Shown piece after piece: positions 21,511-33,936 of a DNA stretch of 64,000 nucleotides. The notes beneath the pieces were generated by a model that saw only the letters and a program-made list of their open reading frames with translations, did not search any database and was not told the origin of the DNA. This stretch comes from Sipunculus nudus (lineage: Eukaryota > Annelida > Sipuncula > Golfingiida > Sipunculidae): NCBI GenBank assembly GCA_026874595.1, contig CM049309.1, positions 72,152,926 to 72,216,925 on the forward strand, read 5' to 3'. The translations under genes and the position numbers were made by a program. Numbering within the stretch: position 1 is the first letter of the stretch; every line of letters begins with the position of its first letter.

Positions 21511-23999
21511 AATTGTTATAATTGTTCTCACAAAAAAAACCTGAATATACACCAGGATTTGACAACCATAAGCTACAGTGGAGTTAAAATGTGGAAACAA
21601 GCCACTATCAGTAATGATACAGGCTAATGTGTATGTTTTATGTTTGATCAACAAACTTGATTGACACATCGATTGAAGTAACCATTTGATTGTCCAGGGA
21701 AATCATATACATGTTTTTCTTTGAAAAGAAAAATGCTGTTTTTGCTTCTGACATTCAAGTTTACAGCATAGGACATGTTAGGAGCATTACACTTGATTTT
21801 GCAAAATTGAAACCTCTAAGCTTGCATGTGTCACCTGGATAATCTTTTGTTCAGGGGAGCATACATAATGGATTTTTACTCTTGTACAATATGCTGGGTT
21901 CAGTGGATTTTATAGTCCATTCTAGGACCCTTGTCTGCATGTTTTTTCATGATCATTGTTAAAGATTATGACTACCATATTCTTCACAAATTACTTTTGT
22001 CCAGATCATGTTTTGCCAATTATATGTAAAGTAATAATATGTCTAGTTGAAAATTTTTTCTTTGTGACCCTGTTATGATGTTTATGTTGATGGGCTGAGG
22101 GTTGATATGGTCTTTGGTACTGGGGGCTGTTTATAAGACAATAGTGACATCGCAAAGACATCACAAAGGTCGGTCATGTATAATGACTTTGCATTGTCTG
22201 ATGTTACCAGCTGGAATGGCTTGTTTATATTTCTCAGTTCATCAGTAATAAACAAGTGGCAAAACATTGTTGACTGTTCTGTCACATTTAAGATAATTTG
22301 TCTAAAAAAAATTCAGTGCAAGGTAAGATATATATTTTCAATCATCAGAAAAGCTACAACCATTAGGCCAGAAATTTGTTACTGTCTCACTTGAAAAAAC
22401 ATGTACTATGATGTAGTGATGTGTACTTGGATTGACTATAGATGTTCTCTTCTCATGGATACTCAATTTAACACAGGTATGACAGTAGGTTGTCATCTAT
22501 GTTCAAATTACATGTAGTAATCAGTTTACTCAGTCTCCATAACTATGGGAATAAATTTTTAACACAACTTTGTATTTGACTTGCAATACTGTGTGACTGC
22601 ATGGACCATCTATTGACTATATTTCAGACCAACCAGCAAAACATTGCACATATACAGTCCATTTTTTGGGCTACATAAGCACATGCCCAAACCACTTATT
22701 CATGCATACACAGGGACAGTGTCTGTTTATTTATGCTGGTATTGTGGTATTTGTCAGTTCCTGTAACTGTTACATTGCTTTTACTGCTTTATAATTAAAT
22801 TCAACCATACAGCAGATGGGTGGATACAGAGCTACTGAAACAAACACAAGACTCAAGTGTAAGTGACCCTAAATTACAGTAAAAGTCATAGAAGTCGTGA
22901 CTTGTACTAGGAAATTGAATTAGAAAAATATTGATGTCATATTGATGGTATATATTGCGACTGTGTAGTGACTATATAGTGATATATACAACTGATATGG
23001 CAATGTGCTTCTACATAGATGTTAAAAAGAACAGGCTGCCCAGCTTGTGTGAAGTATATCTTCATAATAATGGCTGGCAGAATTTATGAAAAATTATGTG
23101 GGAAGGTCAGCAAACATATGCAGTGAAAGGATACTGCCACTCCTGTTTGCACATGTTAATGTTTTATTATCCAAATGAACATGTGTTGATTTGCAAAACA
23201 ATATATTATGTATAGACTTAGCTTAAAATAGATGGCAACATTGAGGATTTAAGGAGTGCTCCGTGCAGATACTTTTATGAGGGATTTGAGGACTGGCAGG
23301 GTAATGGGGGACCTTTTTTTATACGTTGACTCTAAAAAGGAAAGCATGAATTAGTTGTGTTTTTATGCTTCGATTGGGACACAGATCCATGCAATATTTA
23401 TAAAAGTGTATCATAGACCTGTGTGTTAAAACTAATCCTGAAGTCTCTATACTAAAACACTTAGGTCCTGTTTTTGTAAATGTAATTGATTAGTTCTCAG
23501 TGGGCAAATAATGACTAAAAATACAGTGGGCAAATATTAATTAAAAATAGAGTCCAAGGATCAGCTTAGTATAAAGTATGATTTTAAGATGGGATGGGAG
23601 AAGCATTAACTTAAAAAATCAGATGATCTGGTTTAAGAAAAAAGGTTGTGGACATGTCATTGATCACTTCTTGATTGGCCTTGCAGGAATAAAGGGTATG
23701 GACACATGATCAAATAGGTATATATATGTCATGCTCAAAACTAATGATGGAATAATGAAGGGGATACCGGTAATTAAAATCAAGATAAATGTAGCTAGAG
23801 TGATACATTTTCTCAAAACATTGTGGGTTTTAGGGTTCAACATTCAACAAAACCCATTCTGACTGGTCTTAACTAATCTTCAGACATTCTTTAAATAACC
23901 TATTTTCACCCTAAGTGTAGAATAAAGTTATTTAGTATTGCAATAAGGTGTGTGGCTATGTATTTCTGTGTGTGTATATATATGTGTATGTGTACCAGT
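21511..23999. other. No recognised feature
   Basis: About 2.5 kb of AT-rich sequence with chance ORFs. No repeats, splice-supported exons or RNA genes recognised. Confidence 0.4.
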
Positions 24000-24520
24000 C
24001 AGAGTTGTGGTCAAATACGTATTGTATTTAAATACAGTCAAAGTGTGTATTTGTATTTGTGATGTGCAAAATGATAATATTTGTATTTGTATTTGATCTC
24101 AATATTTGATGTTTTTGATCAAATACTGTAAAAATAATTATGTATAAATAAATATTCATATCTGCCATTATTTTGAAAATTTAACTACTACCTAACTTTT
24201 GAACAACCCAAAAGGCAGCATCAGGTCAAGTGTTTCACATCTTCCTGATGTTTGCAAACATGAATTTTTTTTTAAACTTTGTAGAATATGTGCCTCTGAT
24301 CGGAAAGAGTAGACATTATGAATATTTATGGTGCTGGAAATTAATAAACTTTTGTATAACCTACATTTGCATATTTGTATTTGTATTTGATGTTCTGTAT
24401 TTGTGTTTGTTTATAACTTTGCCCACCTGTATTTGTATTTGTATTTGTATTTGAAGGAGAACAGCTCTCATATTTATATTTGTATTTGAATTTGGCATAC
24501 TGTATTTGACCCTAACCCTG
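24000..24520. mobile_element. hAT-type MITE rich in ATTTGT hexamers
   Basis: Ends CAGAGTTGTGGTCAAATACG and, read inward from the right, CAGGGTTAGGGTCAAATACA are imperfect TIRs. Flanks are GTACCAGT (23992-23999) and GTGCCAGT (24521-24528), an 8-bp duplication with one mismatch. The interior consists largely of TATTTG repeats. The ORF 24230-24454 is a by-product. Confidence 0.75.
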
Positions 24521-24679
24521 GTGCCAGTCTGAACCTGTAATCCTAAAACACCCAGAGTGGAACCTCCAACACATCAAGTCACTCTGACACCACCATAACC
24601 CTGTAAAAGAGATTTGCCTACATTAGAGAGGTCACTGACCTCCAAGTGTTTATTTCACAGACCACCTAAAGTATCCTTA

Positions 24680-24890
24680 ATAAAGAGGTTCCCACAATAG
24701 ATAGTGCCAATAATAGAGAGGTGTTCATAAAATAGAGGTGCCCATAATAGAGAGGTACCCATAATAGAGAGGTACCAACAGTATAAATGGTGCCCATAAT
24801 AGAGAGGTTTCCATAATGGAGAGGTGCCCATGATAGAGAGGTGCTCATAATAGATAGGTGCCCACAGCGGACAGGTGTTTCCAAGGACAG
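24680..24890. repeat. Tandem repeat of about 17 bp
   Basis: Roughly a dozen diverged units of ATAATAGAGAGGTGCCC. They cause overlapping minus-strand open frames (24655-25086) reading YYGHLSIMGTS-like repeats, which I regard as non-coding. Confidence 0.85.
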
Positions 24891-25690
24891 GTTTACCTGT
24901 GGAACCAAAGAACCAACATTGAAAGGGACAGGGACTGTATCTGCTGGCTATTAATTTGTGTAATTCTGTTTTTATTACAGTGTTATCATATATGGGACAA
25001 CTAGTATGTAAACTCTGGTAACAGATATACAGCTTCACCAAGTTAAATATATGTTCTGTGTTAAGTGTCAGTACTACACCACACATGGCACATGTAATTG
25101 TTCGTCCATTGTCAGAGCATGACTTACAATGAACACAAGGTCAAGAAACGTATATTATGTGGCCATGAAATTGTCCTGAGAACATGAAGTGACAATGCAT
25201 ATTGTCACTGAAAGACTGAAAAAAATTATCACAATTTTATGTGAGAAAACAAAAGGGACATTGAAAGTGATTAATTGTGATGATTATAGAAAGTGAGTCG
25301 GGGAGTACCTATGACAGGGAGTGAGACTGATTATTGAGTGTGTGTGTGTATTTAGCGTGATGAACAGTGAAATACTTGAGTGTGTATTAATCTGCCCAGC
25401 AGGAGGCCTTGGAGACCAGGGAGTGCTGATAAGGTGGACAGTCTGTTAGCTGGATAGATTTCCAGGGACTGGTGACTTATAGCTGTTTAGTGATAAGGCG
25501 GAGGATAACTGTAAAGCTATACACCTCTGGGAAGGTCCCTGGGCAGATTTTTTATGGTAAAAGGGTCTATTCAGATATCTTGACATATATTAACCCAATG
25601 TAATCCCTTGAACTTTAATAAAAATAAGCCCCAAAACACTGATCCCTCTGACACAGGCTGTTTGTTGATATCCATGTGTTCATAATATGC
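24891..25690. other. No recognised feature
   Basis: No coding or repeat signal beyond a short TG stretch near 25340. Confidence 0.35.
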
Positions 25691-25714
25691 GGGGGGGGGG
25701 GGGGGGGGGGGGGG
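25691..25714. repeat. Poly-G tract (24 nt)
   Basis: Longest of several G homopolymers in the window, directly left of dispersed repeat copy C. Confidence 0.95.
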
Positions 25715-26735
25715 CTACCATAACACACTCAAGGATATCTGGTGGCAAGTCAGACAAACCAGATTTTTTCAGTGGCAAGTCAGACAAACCAGATTTTTGC
25801 AGTGGCAAGTCAAACAAACCAGATTTTTGCAGTGGCAAGTCAGACAAACCAGATATTTGCAGTGACAAGTCAGACAAACCAGATTATACAGTGGCAAGTC
25901 AGACAAACCAGATTTTTGCAGTGACAAGTCAGACAAACCAGATTTTTGCAGTGACAAGTCAGACAAACCAGATTTTTGCAGTGGCAAGTCAGACAAACCA
26001 GATTTTTGCAGTTGCAAGTCAGACAAACCAGATTTTTGCAGTGGCAAGTCAGACAAGCCAGATTTTTGCAGTAGCAAGTCAGACAAACCAGAATTTTGCA
26101 GTGGCAAGTCAGACAAACCAGAATTTTGCAGTGGCAAGTCAGACAAACCAGAATTTTGCAGTGGCAAGTCAGACAAACCAGATTTTTACAGTGGCAAGTC
26201 AGGCAAACCAGATTTTTGCAGTGGCAAGTCAGACAAACCAGATATTTGCAGTGGCAAGTCAGACAAACCAGATTTTTGCAGTGGCAAGTCAGACAAACCA
26301 GATTTTTGCAGTGACAAGTCAGACAAACCAGATTTTTGCAGTGGCAAGTCAGACAAACCAGATTTTTGCAGTGGCAAGTCAGACAAACCATTTTTTTACA
26401 GTGGCAAGTCAGACAAACCAGATTTATGCAGTGACAAGTCAGACAAACCAGATTTTTGCATTGGCAAGTCAGACAAACCAGATTTTAGCAGTAACCTTTC
26501 AACTTCTGTACAAATGCAACCAACCACCTTCAGTTACATGGTTTTTCCGTTGGTCAAGTTCACTGTGTTTACTTACAGCATGTAGATAAATAAGGTCATA
26601 CAGTGGTCACATAGGTGTTATCAGAATTGTTGGTTAATTGAATTACCTAGATTTCATCCGTATGTTGCAGAGTAGCCAGAAATCACATAATTTCTTTTTA
26701 AAGGGCAGATGAATTGCTTGCTTTAGAATTAAATA
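25715..26735 (+). repeat. Dispersed repeat copy C with expanded 30-bp minisatellite
   Basis: Left segment (25715-25741) and right segment (26490-26735; TACATGGTTTTTCCGTTGGT, GTAGATAAATAAGG, GTGTTATCAGAATTG, AGATGAATTGCTTGCTTTA) match copies B and D. The 30-bp array lies between. Confidence 0.75.
25742..26489 (+). repeat. 30-bp minisatellite, about 25 copies
   Basis: Unit GTGGCAAGTCAGACAAACCA followed by GATTTTTGCA. Units differ by single substitutions, and one unit near 25885 is short by one base, which shifts the frame. Because 30 is a multiple of 3, frames stay open on both strands (300 aa plus, 173 and 135 aa minus). The overlapping repeat peptides (ASQTNQIFAV, CLTCHCKNLV, SDLPLQKSGL) have no independent support as genes. 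Confidence 0.95.
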
Positions 26736-28130
26736 CTGTCATGTAATTAGACTTGTCATTTAATAACATTTTCTGTTAGACTTATTTACCAAAACAGACT
26801 TATTTACAAATCTTTCTTTTGCCATTGTTCTCCAAATTTGGGCACATAGTAAGCCAAATTGGAAAGAATTTTGAACATGGTGACCTCTAGTGAACCCTTT
26901 AAAATGCAGTGATCTTTGTACCTTCTCAAATGAGCATAAAAATAATTGCTTTTGCAAATTTTAAATGTCCATTTTATCCAGTTTAGTGATTTAACTGCTT
27001 TAGTGATTCTTTGTGGTAATTTTTACAAGGAAAAATCCAGATACATGTTTTTCCAGAAGATAAATTATTCATTAAAGATCTTGAGAATGAATATACTAAT
27101 GCTCTGAAACATTTCAAGCAAATTGTCAAGCAGAAGGGGGGGGGGGGGGGTTTCAAATTTAAGGTGAACCTATCTAGCTTGCATCATACATGTAAAGATT
27201 TCAAAGATAATTCATATCTAACATGGCTATAGCCATCAGTATAAAATCAGAGAACTTAGGAGCTTGAGTTAATCCAGCACACAGTATAACTTGCCAGTTG
27301 AGTAGGGAGTGTGTATAATTTAGAGCTAAGTGCAGCTTTAGTAGGTCTGGAGGCTTCACCACTGCCTGGGACCCCATGAGTGGTCACTGGAGCAACCGAA
27401 TCACCCCTGTCTGACCTGGACTTAGTCAATCAAATGGGTCGGAAGAAGTAGGAGGTGGCATAGATAAGCTTTGTACTTAGTTTTAAGGAGTCAGATGGAT
27501 TTGACATCTTCACACTAAGCAGAGATGATTGTAAGGTTACCAAGCCTTTTAAGGTCATTGAACTTAAATCAGTGTTGGTTCTGCTACCTTATTCATTTAT
27601 TGCCACTGGTTAAGAATGAGATGGGAAGTTGCACTGAAAACCCATGCACACTGTTATTGTCAAAGAAACACTCTATCACATATCATTACTAGTATATATG
27701 CTTAGGTGCACAAGGCATTGGAATTGTTTACAATCAGTAAGCATATGGCCAAATTTGGCGGCACTTATTGCCGTCTATCAAGTACAAATTACATCAGCCA
27801 TTCAGCATGACTAACACTAGACAGTTTGCAATAATGATGATTTACTTCAGAAATTGATAGTTATTGACAGAGAGTATCATGATAAATTATGACACAAGCA
27901 TTGATTTAACTCATCAATGTGTTTATTGCTGTGGAAAATTAGACATGATACAGCTCAGCCAAATTAAAATACATAATAAAGGAATTTCTCAAAAACGAAG
28001 TGACTCTCAATCAGCAGACTTTGGCACATCTTAGGTCAGACACAGTTTTCCTGGTAATAATTTAACTAAATTTTTGCAGAGACTCATAATTTGAAACATC
28101 CATTTTATTTGACTTCAGTGAATTTTAAAT

Positions 28131-28132
<2 letters not shown>
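26736..28132. other. No recognised feature; poly-G at 27136-27150
   Basis: AT-rich DNA with chance ORFs only. Confidence 0.35.

Positions 28133-28181
<49 letters not shown>
28133..28181. repeat. (AT)n microsatellite
   Basis: About 24 AT dinucleotides. Confidence 0.95.
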
Positions 28182-28185
<4 letters not shown>

Positions 28186-31100
28186 TAGCTGTATATTATA
28201 TATAGTGTACATATATAATGTAGTAAAGGTGTTAGTAAAGCTTCCTTATTGGATTCACAGAAAGTTTATCAGGACTTCAGGTCTGGGGAAGTACTGGTAA
28301 AGGATTTGTGATATTGTGGCTGTATTACACATGATCCTCATGCCAGCCTGTTGATCCCTGATCCCTAGGGATCCCCTGTGTGTGAGGTCCATTAGTGATG
28401 GTGTCTACATGGCTACCAGCAACATGTCACCATGCTTACCGCAGAACTTCACTGTGTGTCGGCAGCTTGTTGTCTCTCTGGCAGTGAAGGAGAGGTTGCC
28501 TTTACAATTCATATCAATAAAATCACATGCTGCATACAGTGAACTGATGAATTCCTATTGACCACACCCTTACTGAAGCTGCTGAACAGTTTGCTCCCGT
28601 GTGTATATTGGTTTTATTCAGAATGACTTGGAGCTGCTCCAGAAATGTAACAGTTAGATACCGACTCAGAATTCTATCTCAGCTTGGCTGCCGTTTATTT
28701 TGTTTACTAAAAACACAATTTATTATTGTCTTATAAGTGCAAAGGGGATTGAGTTAATGAGGCTTGTTTTAAACAATAGTTAAGTGGTCATCTCCTCTCC
28801 CATGGAGGTAGAATATAGTGTTTGGTCTGTCATTGTCTTTGTCATTTCTTGTGAACGTGATAACTTTTAAATGACTAAACACTTTTTTCATGAAATTTGA
28901 AATTTGAATTGCCTTAGAATCAGTTTAATCAATTAATTCTTTACCTTTGCTTCAGTTGTTACTTAAGTAGTCGTAAATTTCAGACTTTCTTTTATATAAA
29001 AGCAAAATATTTACCACAATGAACGTTTGTTGATTTTATCAAGTAAAGGAACAAGGTAGCTCTCCTTTTTGTTTATTCCCACAATTTTTGTTTTTTCACC
29101 TATTGAAGAGGTCCAAAAGTCAGCATTGAAACTAGATATAAGGCACATCTAAGATAAATAGCTTCAACATTGAGATTTGTTCTGTATAATTTCACAGCAC
29201 ATAGGCCCAGGGGCTTCATGGACATGGTGGATAGAAAGAAAAAAATCGAAATTGATTTGGAGATTAATAATTGTAATGTTTCTTGGCCTTGTGGATTAAT
29301 CCTTACAGACACGGTCTGGTATCATGCACATGACCATGGGCACCATGCTTTCTTGCATTTTTTTCTCCATCTGCATATTTACACCTTCAGGAGGCTGTTA
29401 CATAAACTTGATACATTTTATGGCAGATCTCTTTTACAGCATAACATCAACAATTAAATTTAGTGCTTTGAATAAAATGCATTGATAATTCAATGTGTGC
29501 ACTACCAGCACACTTGTTTACAGGTGCCAGAGTAATGTTGAGCCAAACTTTTGTAATCCTTTATCTGCTGGTTTAGTTATATGTGTAATGCCCAACTAGA
29601 ACAGGCAGAGTTCAGATGATCAGAACCTCGCTTATCAACAATGAAGGGAAACAACTAGGCACACTTGCGTGACATGTTTGAAAAGCATGCAATATAAGGT
29701 GTAACTTGTTGCCCAACAAGTCGCAGAACACACTTATTCAGTGACATGTGGCTCAACTGGAAGAGGCCAAACAGCGACATGTTCTGCAACATGTGATGAA
29801 TACTACATGTACCGAACATAACCTCAAGTATTCCACCAATATTCTGCCTTTTAACTTTTATATTTATGAATATACATGTGCGTGTGAGGAAAAATGTATT
29901 TTGCCTAAGACATATACTGGCTCCTTTCTCTGTAATGATAAAGATCTATAAGAAAATTAAGCTTGGATATTTTGAAAAAGCTCCACAACTTCTGCATTTC
30001 CTGTTGACCGCACAAAAGACATGGCACCTTCCTCAGACTCACTGAAACTAGGGATGGTCACATGACCACAGGAAAACATAATCATGACAACCATTATATT
30101 GGTAGGCTGTTTCCCCAGTGCTGGGCCTGATGTCATGCGATAGTAGCAGGAAAAAGAAACATGTTCCCTCTTCTGTGTCTTGTCACACGACTCATGCACA
30201 ATGCTACTTCATTCCATACAAGGTGCAACATATCGCAGAACAAGCATGTATGGCGGCCTTTATAGTCATCATAGAGAGACATCAAAGAAATACATAAACA
30301 AAAAAAATCTTTCAACTTAGAATTATGTTCTGCTTGAAATATATGTAAACTTACTATATATCACATAATTTATCAAAGGCGTAGGGCTGCATTAAAATAG
30401 AGATGAAGCAAGTTAATTTTTTGCCTTGAGTGGATACATTTGACCAGTGCTGATGTGTGTTAGGCAAGACAAGTCATTATTAAAGCTCTCAACCTAGGGT
30501 TTAAAGATTTGATGGCTCTGTCATATCACATGGGTGAAATCACTGGGCCAAATAGTGTAAATGTTCTATAGCTTGTATATGAAACATTCACTTAGCATGC
30601 ATGACTATTCAGTGTGCTCAGTATGTAATATTATAAATAGTATCAGAACTTGTATATTTATATTATTTTTCAGGAGCAGAACTTTACATATAAGATTCAG
30701 ATTACGAAGTTACTGCTCACAGGAACAGATTACAATGCTGTCTCCAATGTAGGGAGTATGTACATATGAAGCATACATTATATATATTAAGTGTGCTTTG
30801 TTAAATACTTTAGATATACCAGTAATATAATATATGTACAATTGTATATTTTATATAAGAAGCAAAGCTTTTAATATATAAGAGTGAGATGCAGAAGATT
30901 TAAGGTCACAGGAACAATAAACCCTTAATTTTTTCTACACTTTTGTATTATCAACAATGGTGCTTAACAACTTTGAAAAGAGAGATGTTTGAATAGCCAT
31001 TGCATAGAGATATAGAACAAACAAATTAATACACAGAAAATGTTTGATCACCCCTTATGGGAATCAAACAGCTTAAGCCATTTGAACAGTTTCAGAGATG

Positions 31101-31561
31101 TGAAGTCAACGATCAAGGTCCTGTGGTTAGTTGATGTACATAGAACCCCAGAAACACACCCTTTCCTGTGGGTAGCTTTGTAGTAGTTTGTTATTTTGTA
31201 TTTGTCAGTGGTCTCCAGGTCATGTCTTTAGTATGGGTCACTGAAACTGTTCAGGGTTATTTTAATTAATGGGCCACCTCCACCATGCCGTGAAGTTAAG
31301 AGTTGAAGTCATATGTACCTTTATCTACAGTTAGACATGGACATATGTACTTTTATATGTCTCTCAATGTTACTAAAATGAGTACTCAGGTCATAATTGG
31401 GAGAAAGTTTAACTGGTTTAAATACAGATCAGTCTAAAATCAGGAAATAATCACAAAAATCGAACCTCTGTGAATAAGACACCTCACTTACATAGGTGAA
31501 TGGTCATTCATAATATAGCATCATTGTCATATATTTATGTTATCCAAGGGAACATGACTAC
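28182..31561. other. No recognised feature
   Basis: About 3.4 kb of AT-rich sequence. The ORFs at 29170-29457 and 30561-30752 were read and show no family motif. TTATTTTTCAG|GAGCAG near 30673 is acceptor-like but leads into no convincing exon. Confidence 0.35.
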
Positions 31562-31948
31562 AAATAGAAACATTTGTTTTATGTTACCTGTAAATCCTGC
31601 AAATAGAAACATATGTTTTATGTTACTTGTAAATCCTGCAAATAGAAACATATGTTTTATGTTACCTGTAAATCCTGCAAATAGAAACATATGTTTTATG
31701 TTACCTGTAAATCCTGCAAATAGAAACATATGTTTTATGTTACCTGTAAATCCTGCAAATAGAAACATATGTTTTATGTTACCTGTAAATCCTGCAAATA
31801 GAAACATATGTTTTATGTTACCTATAAATCCTGCAAATAGAAACATATGTTTTATGTTACCTGTAAATTCTGCAAATAGAAACATATGTTTTATGTTACC
31901 TGTAAATCCTGCAAATAGAAACATATGTTTTATGTTACCTGTAAATCA
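31562..31948 (+). repeat. 39-bp minisatellite, about 10 copies
   Basis: Unit AAATAGAAACATATGTTTTA then TGTTACCTGTAAATCCTGC. The period is a multiple of 3, so both strands stay open (repeat NRNICFMLPVNPA on plus, GNIKHMFLFAGFT on minus). Units are nearly identical, which suggests recent expansion; no splice or family evidence for translation. Confidence 0.95.
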
Positions 31949-33239
31949 AAGGTAGACATTATAGATTATACGAGATCTTTCATATTAAAAACATAAAGGG
32001 GACAAGAAATTCTTCTTGTTTTTTATGGGTCCTCTTCAGATATAAATTTAATATTGAACACACATTTTAAATAATCATTGTGAGTTACTCATGTTAAGAA
32101 TGCAATGGGAACCCTTGTTGAAGAAAGAAAATGTGAAAATTAACGAAATATTAGCCTAGCAAAAATGAAGGCAACCAATGTATTTTGAGAGAACTTATTT
32201 AGTTATTGATCAGACCTGTCAGTCTCTTAATTACCCCTTTAAATAAACTGTGTTTAAATTCTTTTTTGAATTCTTTTTACTCAGTGAAGTCAACAAAGAG
32301 GCTGTCTCATCTTATTGTTAACATTACTTATAATTTTACATCAAATATCTCAATAGATTCTGAGTTTTATAGTCCTACTTCTCATAGCCTGTGTCTGCAT
32401 CTTTTTTCCTGACAACTGTTTTAAGAAAAAAATTTTACAAAGAATTGCAAACTATAATTGTACATTTCAAGAAGCCCTAATTAAATCACCAGCTCTGACT
32501 CACATATTCATCAAATCAGTAACTTGTGCAACATAATACCAGGTAGGTCATACTACAAAAGGTCATCATAAATACTTTTGCATTTTTAGAATACTTCTCT
32601 GTTATGTGTTATATAAATTGTGGTAGTAATTAGTGCCCATGAGCTGAAGTCTAGAATATCTATTCTATGTACCTGGGCCAGTCCTAGTTCTTTCTAGAGA
32701 AGGAGAGTAGTAACTTACAGATTTCTAGAAATTTTGTGAAGAGATGAGTCTTAGATGAAGAAGATATTTCTCAGTTATATAAACCACACATATGTTTGTC
32801 TTTAAATTTGAAATTTTTTTCAGAACTTGTGCTAATACTTAAGTGCTCTCTCAGTATTACTAATCTAGCTTGGGTTTCTGTTGATAAACAAACTCAAACA
32901 ACTAAAAAGTATATGGTATATCCTGTCAGTGTACACAAGTTGATATATCCTGTATTGTGTGAGCAAATGGTCATGTTTGCCATCAGCTACACAGCCTGGC
33001 AGTTGCTGTTATCACTGGTGTGCTATATACAGTTAACAAGCCAGTGACGCAAGAGACACTTAAACAGAAAAAATACAGGCAGTGTTGCTCAAAACATGTG
33101 GGCGACTGATAATGTGAGAGTTCATTATTTGCTTTTGTGGTGGACAAAAGAAACAACTTCAGGAGTGAATCTACATTTTCATTGTCTGTCGATGAAATAC
33201 TAGAGTTAATACTTAGTTAAGGGCATACCTCTGCCTACC
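31949..33239. other. No recognised feature
   Basis: AT-rich with chance ORFs. Confidence 0.35.
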
Positions 33240-33405
33240 TACGTGGTCCATCTTTTAACAGGCATCTGCAGCATCATTGACCAGATCTTTTCTTGCCCTT
33301 GTCCTACTCTTCTTAAAGTTTCATGGTAATCCGTTCCATAGAATAATAGGATTTTCATGATCCTTCCTTAAAACAAAAAGACAAACAAACAAACAAACAA
33401 ACACA
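33240..33405 (+). repeat. Possible LINE 3' tail
   Basis: GTTTCATGGTAATCCGTTCC followed about 60 bases later by a short ACAAACAAACAAACAAAC run resembles the 3' ends of RTE-like retrotransposons in invertebrates. No reverse transcriptase is present. Weak call. Confidence 0.25.
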
Positions 33406-33896
33406 AGTAAAAACATAATATCTTTGTTCCATGAAACAAGCAGACAACTTCTTGTGTGCACCATAGTGTATCAGAAAAAAAATACATTGACATGGTGCCT
33501 CTTCATCCTTCAGTACTTTAAAGGCATTGAGGCCAATTAAAGGCCCACATTACTGTATTACCAAATACTAATAGTATTAACATGACCTAGTTAAACTCCT
33601 GTGAACACTGAGAGTTTCCATTTGATACAGTTATCAGGAAGAGAGGAGAGGCTGCTATGACAAGTGGTAGACGGTGCATTTTGAGGTGAGTGAGCGTGGG
33701 TGGAATATGTTTGTATACCATGTACTTAAGGTCACAGTCTATCAGGTACACATGGCAGTACGCTATCCAGGATCAGTAATAGGACTTTCTGTACACACAT
33801 GTAGCACCTTGTGCTAACTAGCTGTCTGTATGCCTAATTGCAGCTGTTTAAGTTTATGATTGAATATATAACGTTATCCTTGACCAGGATATTAAC

Positions 33897-33936
33897 ATGG
33901 CAGACTACCTGGAGAGTAAAGTAATAACAACGCAAG
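33897..33936 (+). CDS. Candidate alternative first coding exon A of an unidentified gene
   Basis: ATG opens MADYLESKVITTQ and the exon ends with G|GTAAGG, a good donor in phase 1. It is only 40 nt, so the reading alone is weak. Support comes from exons B (37210) and C (47150), which also start with ATG and end in phase 1 with G before GT, on the same strand. Alternative promoters feeding one common downstream exon would give this pattern. The product family is not recognised. Confidence 0.4.

Noticed and set aside
24655-25086. 143-aa minus-strand ORF with GTSLLWAPL-like repeats
   Set aside because: It follows a diverged tandem repeat of about 17 bp; no family motif or splice support.
25687-26589. 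300-aa ORF with repeated ASQTNQIFAV peptide
   Set aside because: It is produced by a 30-bp minisatellite; both strands are open for the same arithmetic reason, and a one-base deletion near 25885 changes the repeat peptide partway.
25742-31948. CRISPR-like arrays
   Set aside because: Units are directly abutting repeats without unique spacers, and the DNA is eukaryotic.
33657-33685. ATG-led short exon MTSGRRCIL before GTGAGT
   Set aside because: It would end in phase 2, which does not agree with exons A-C, and has no other support.
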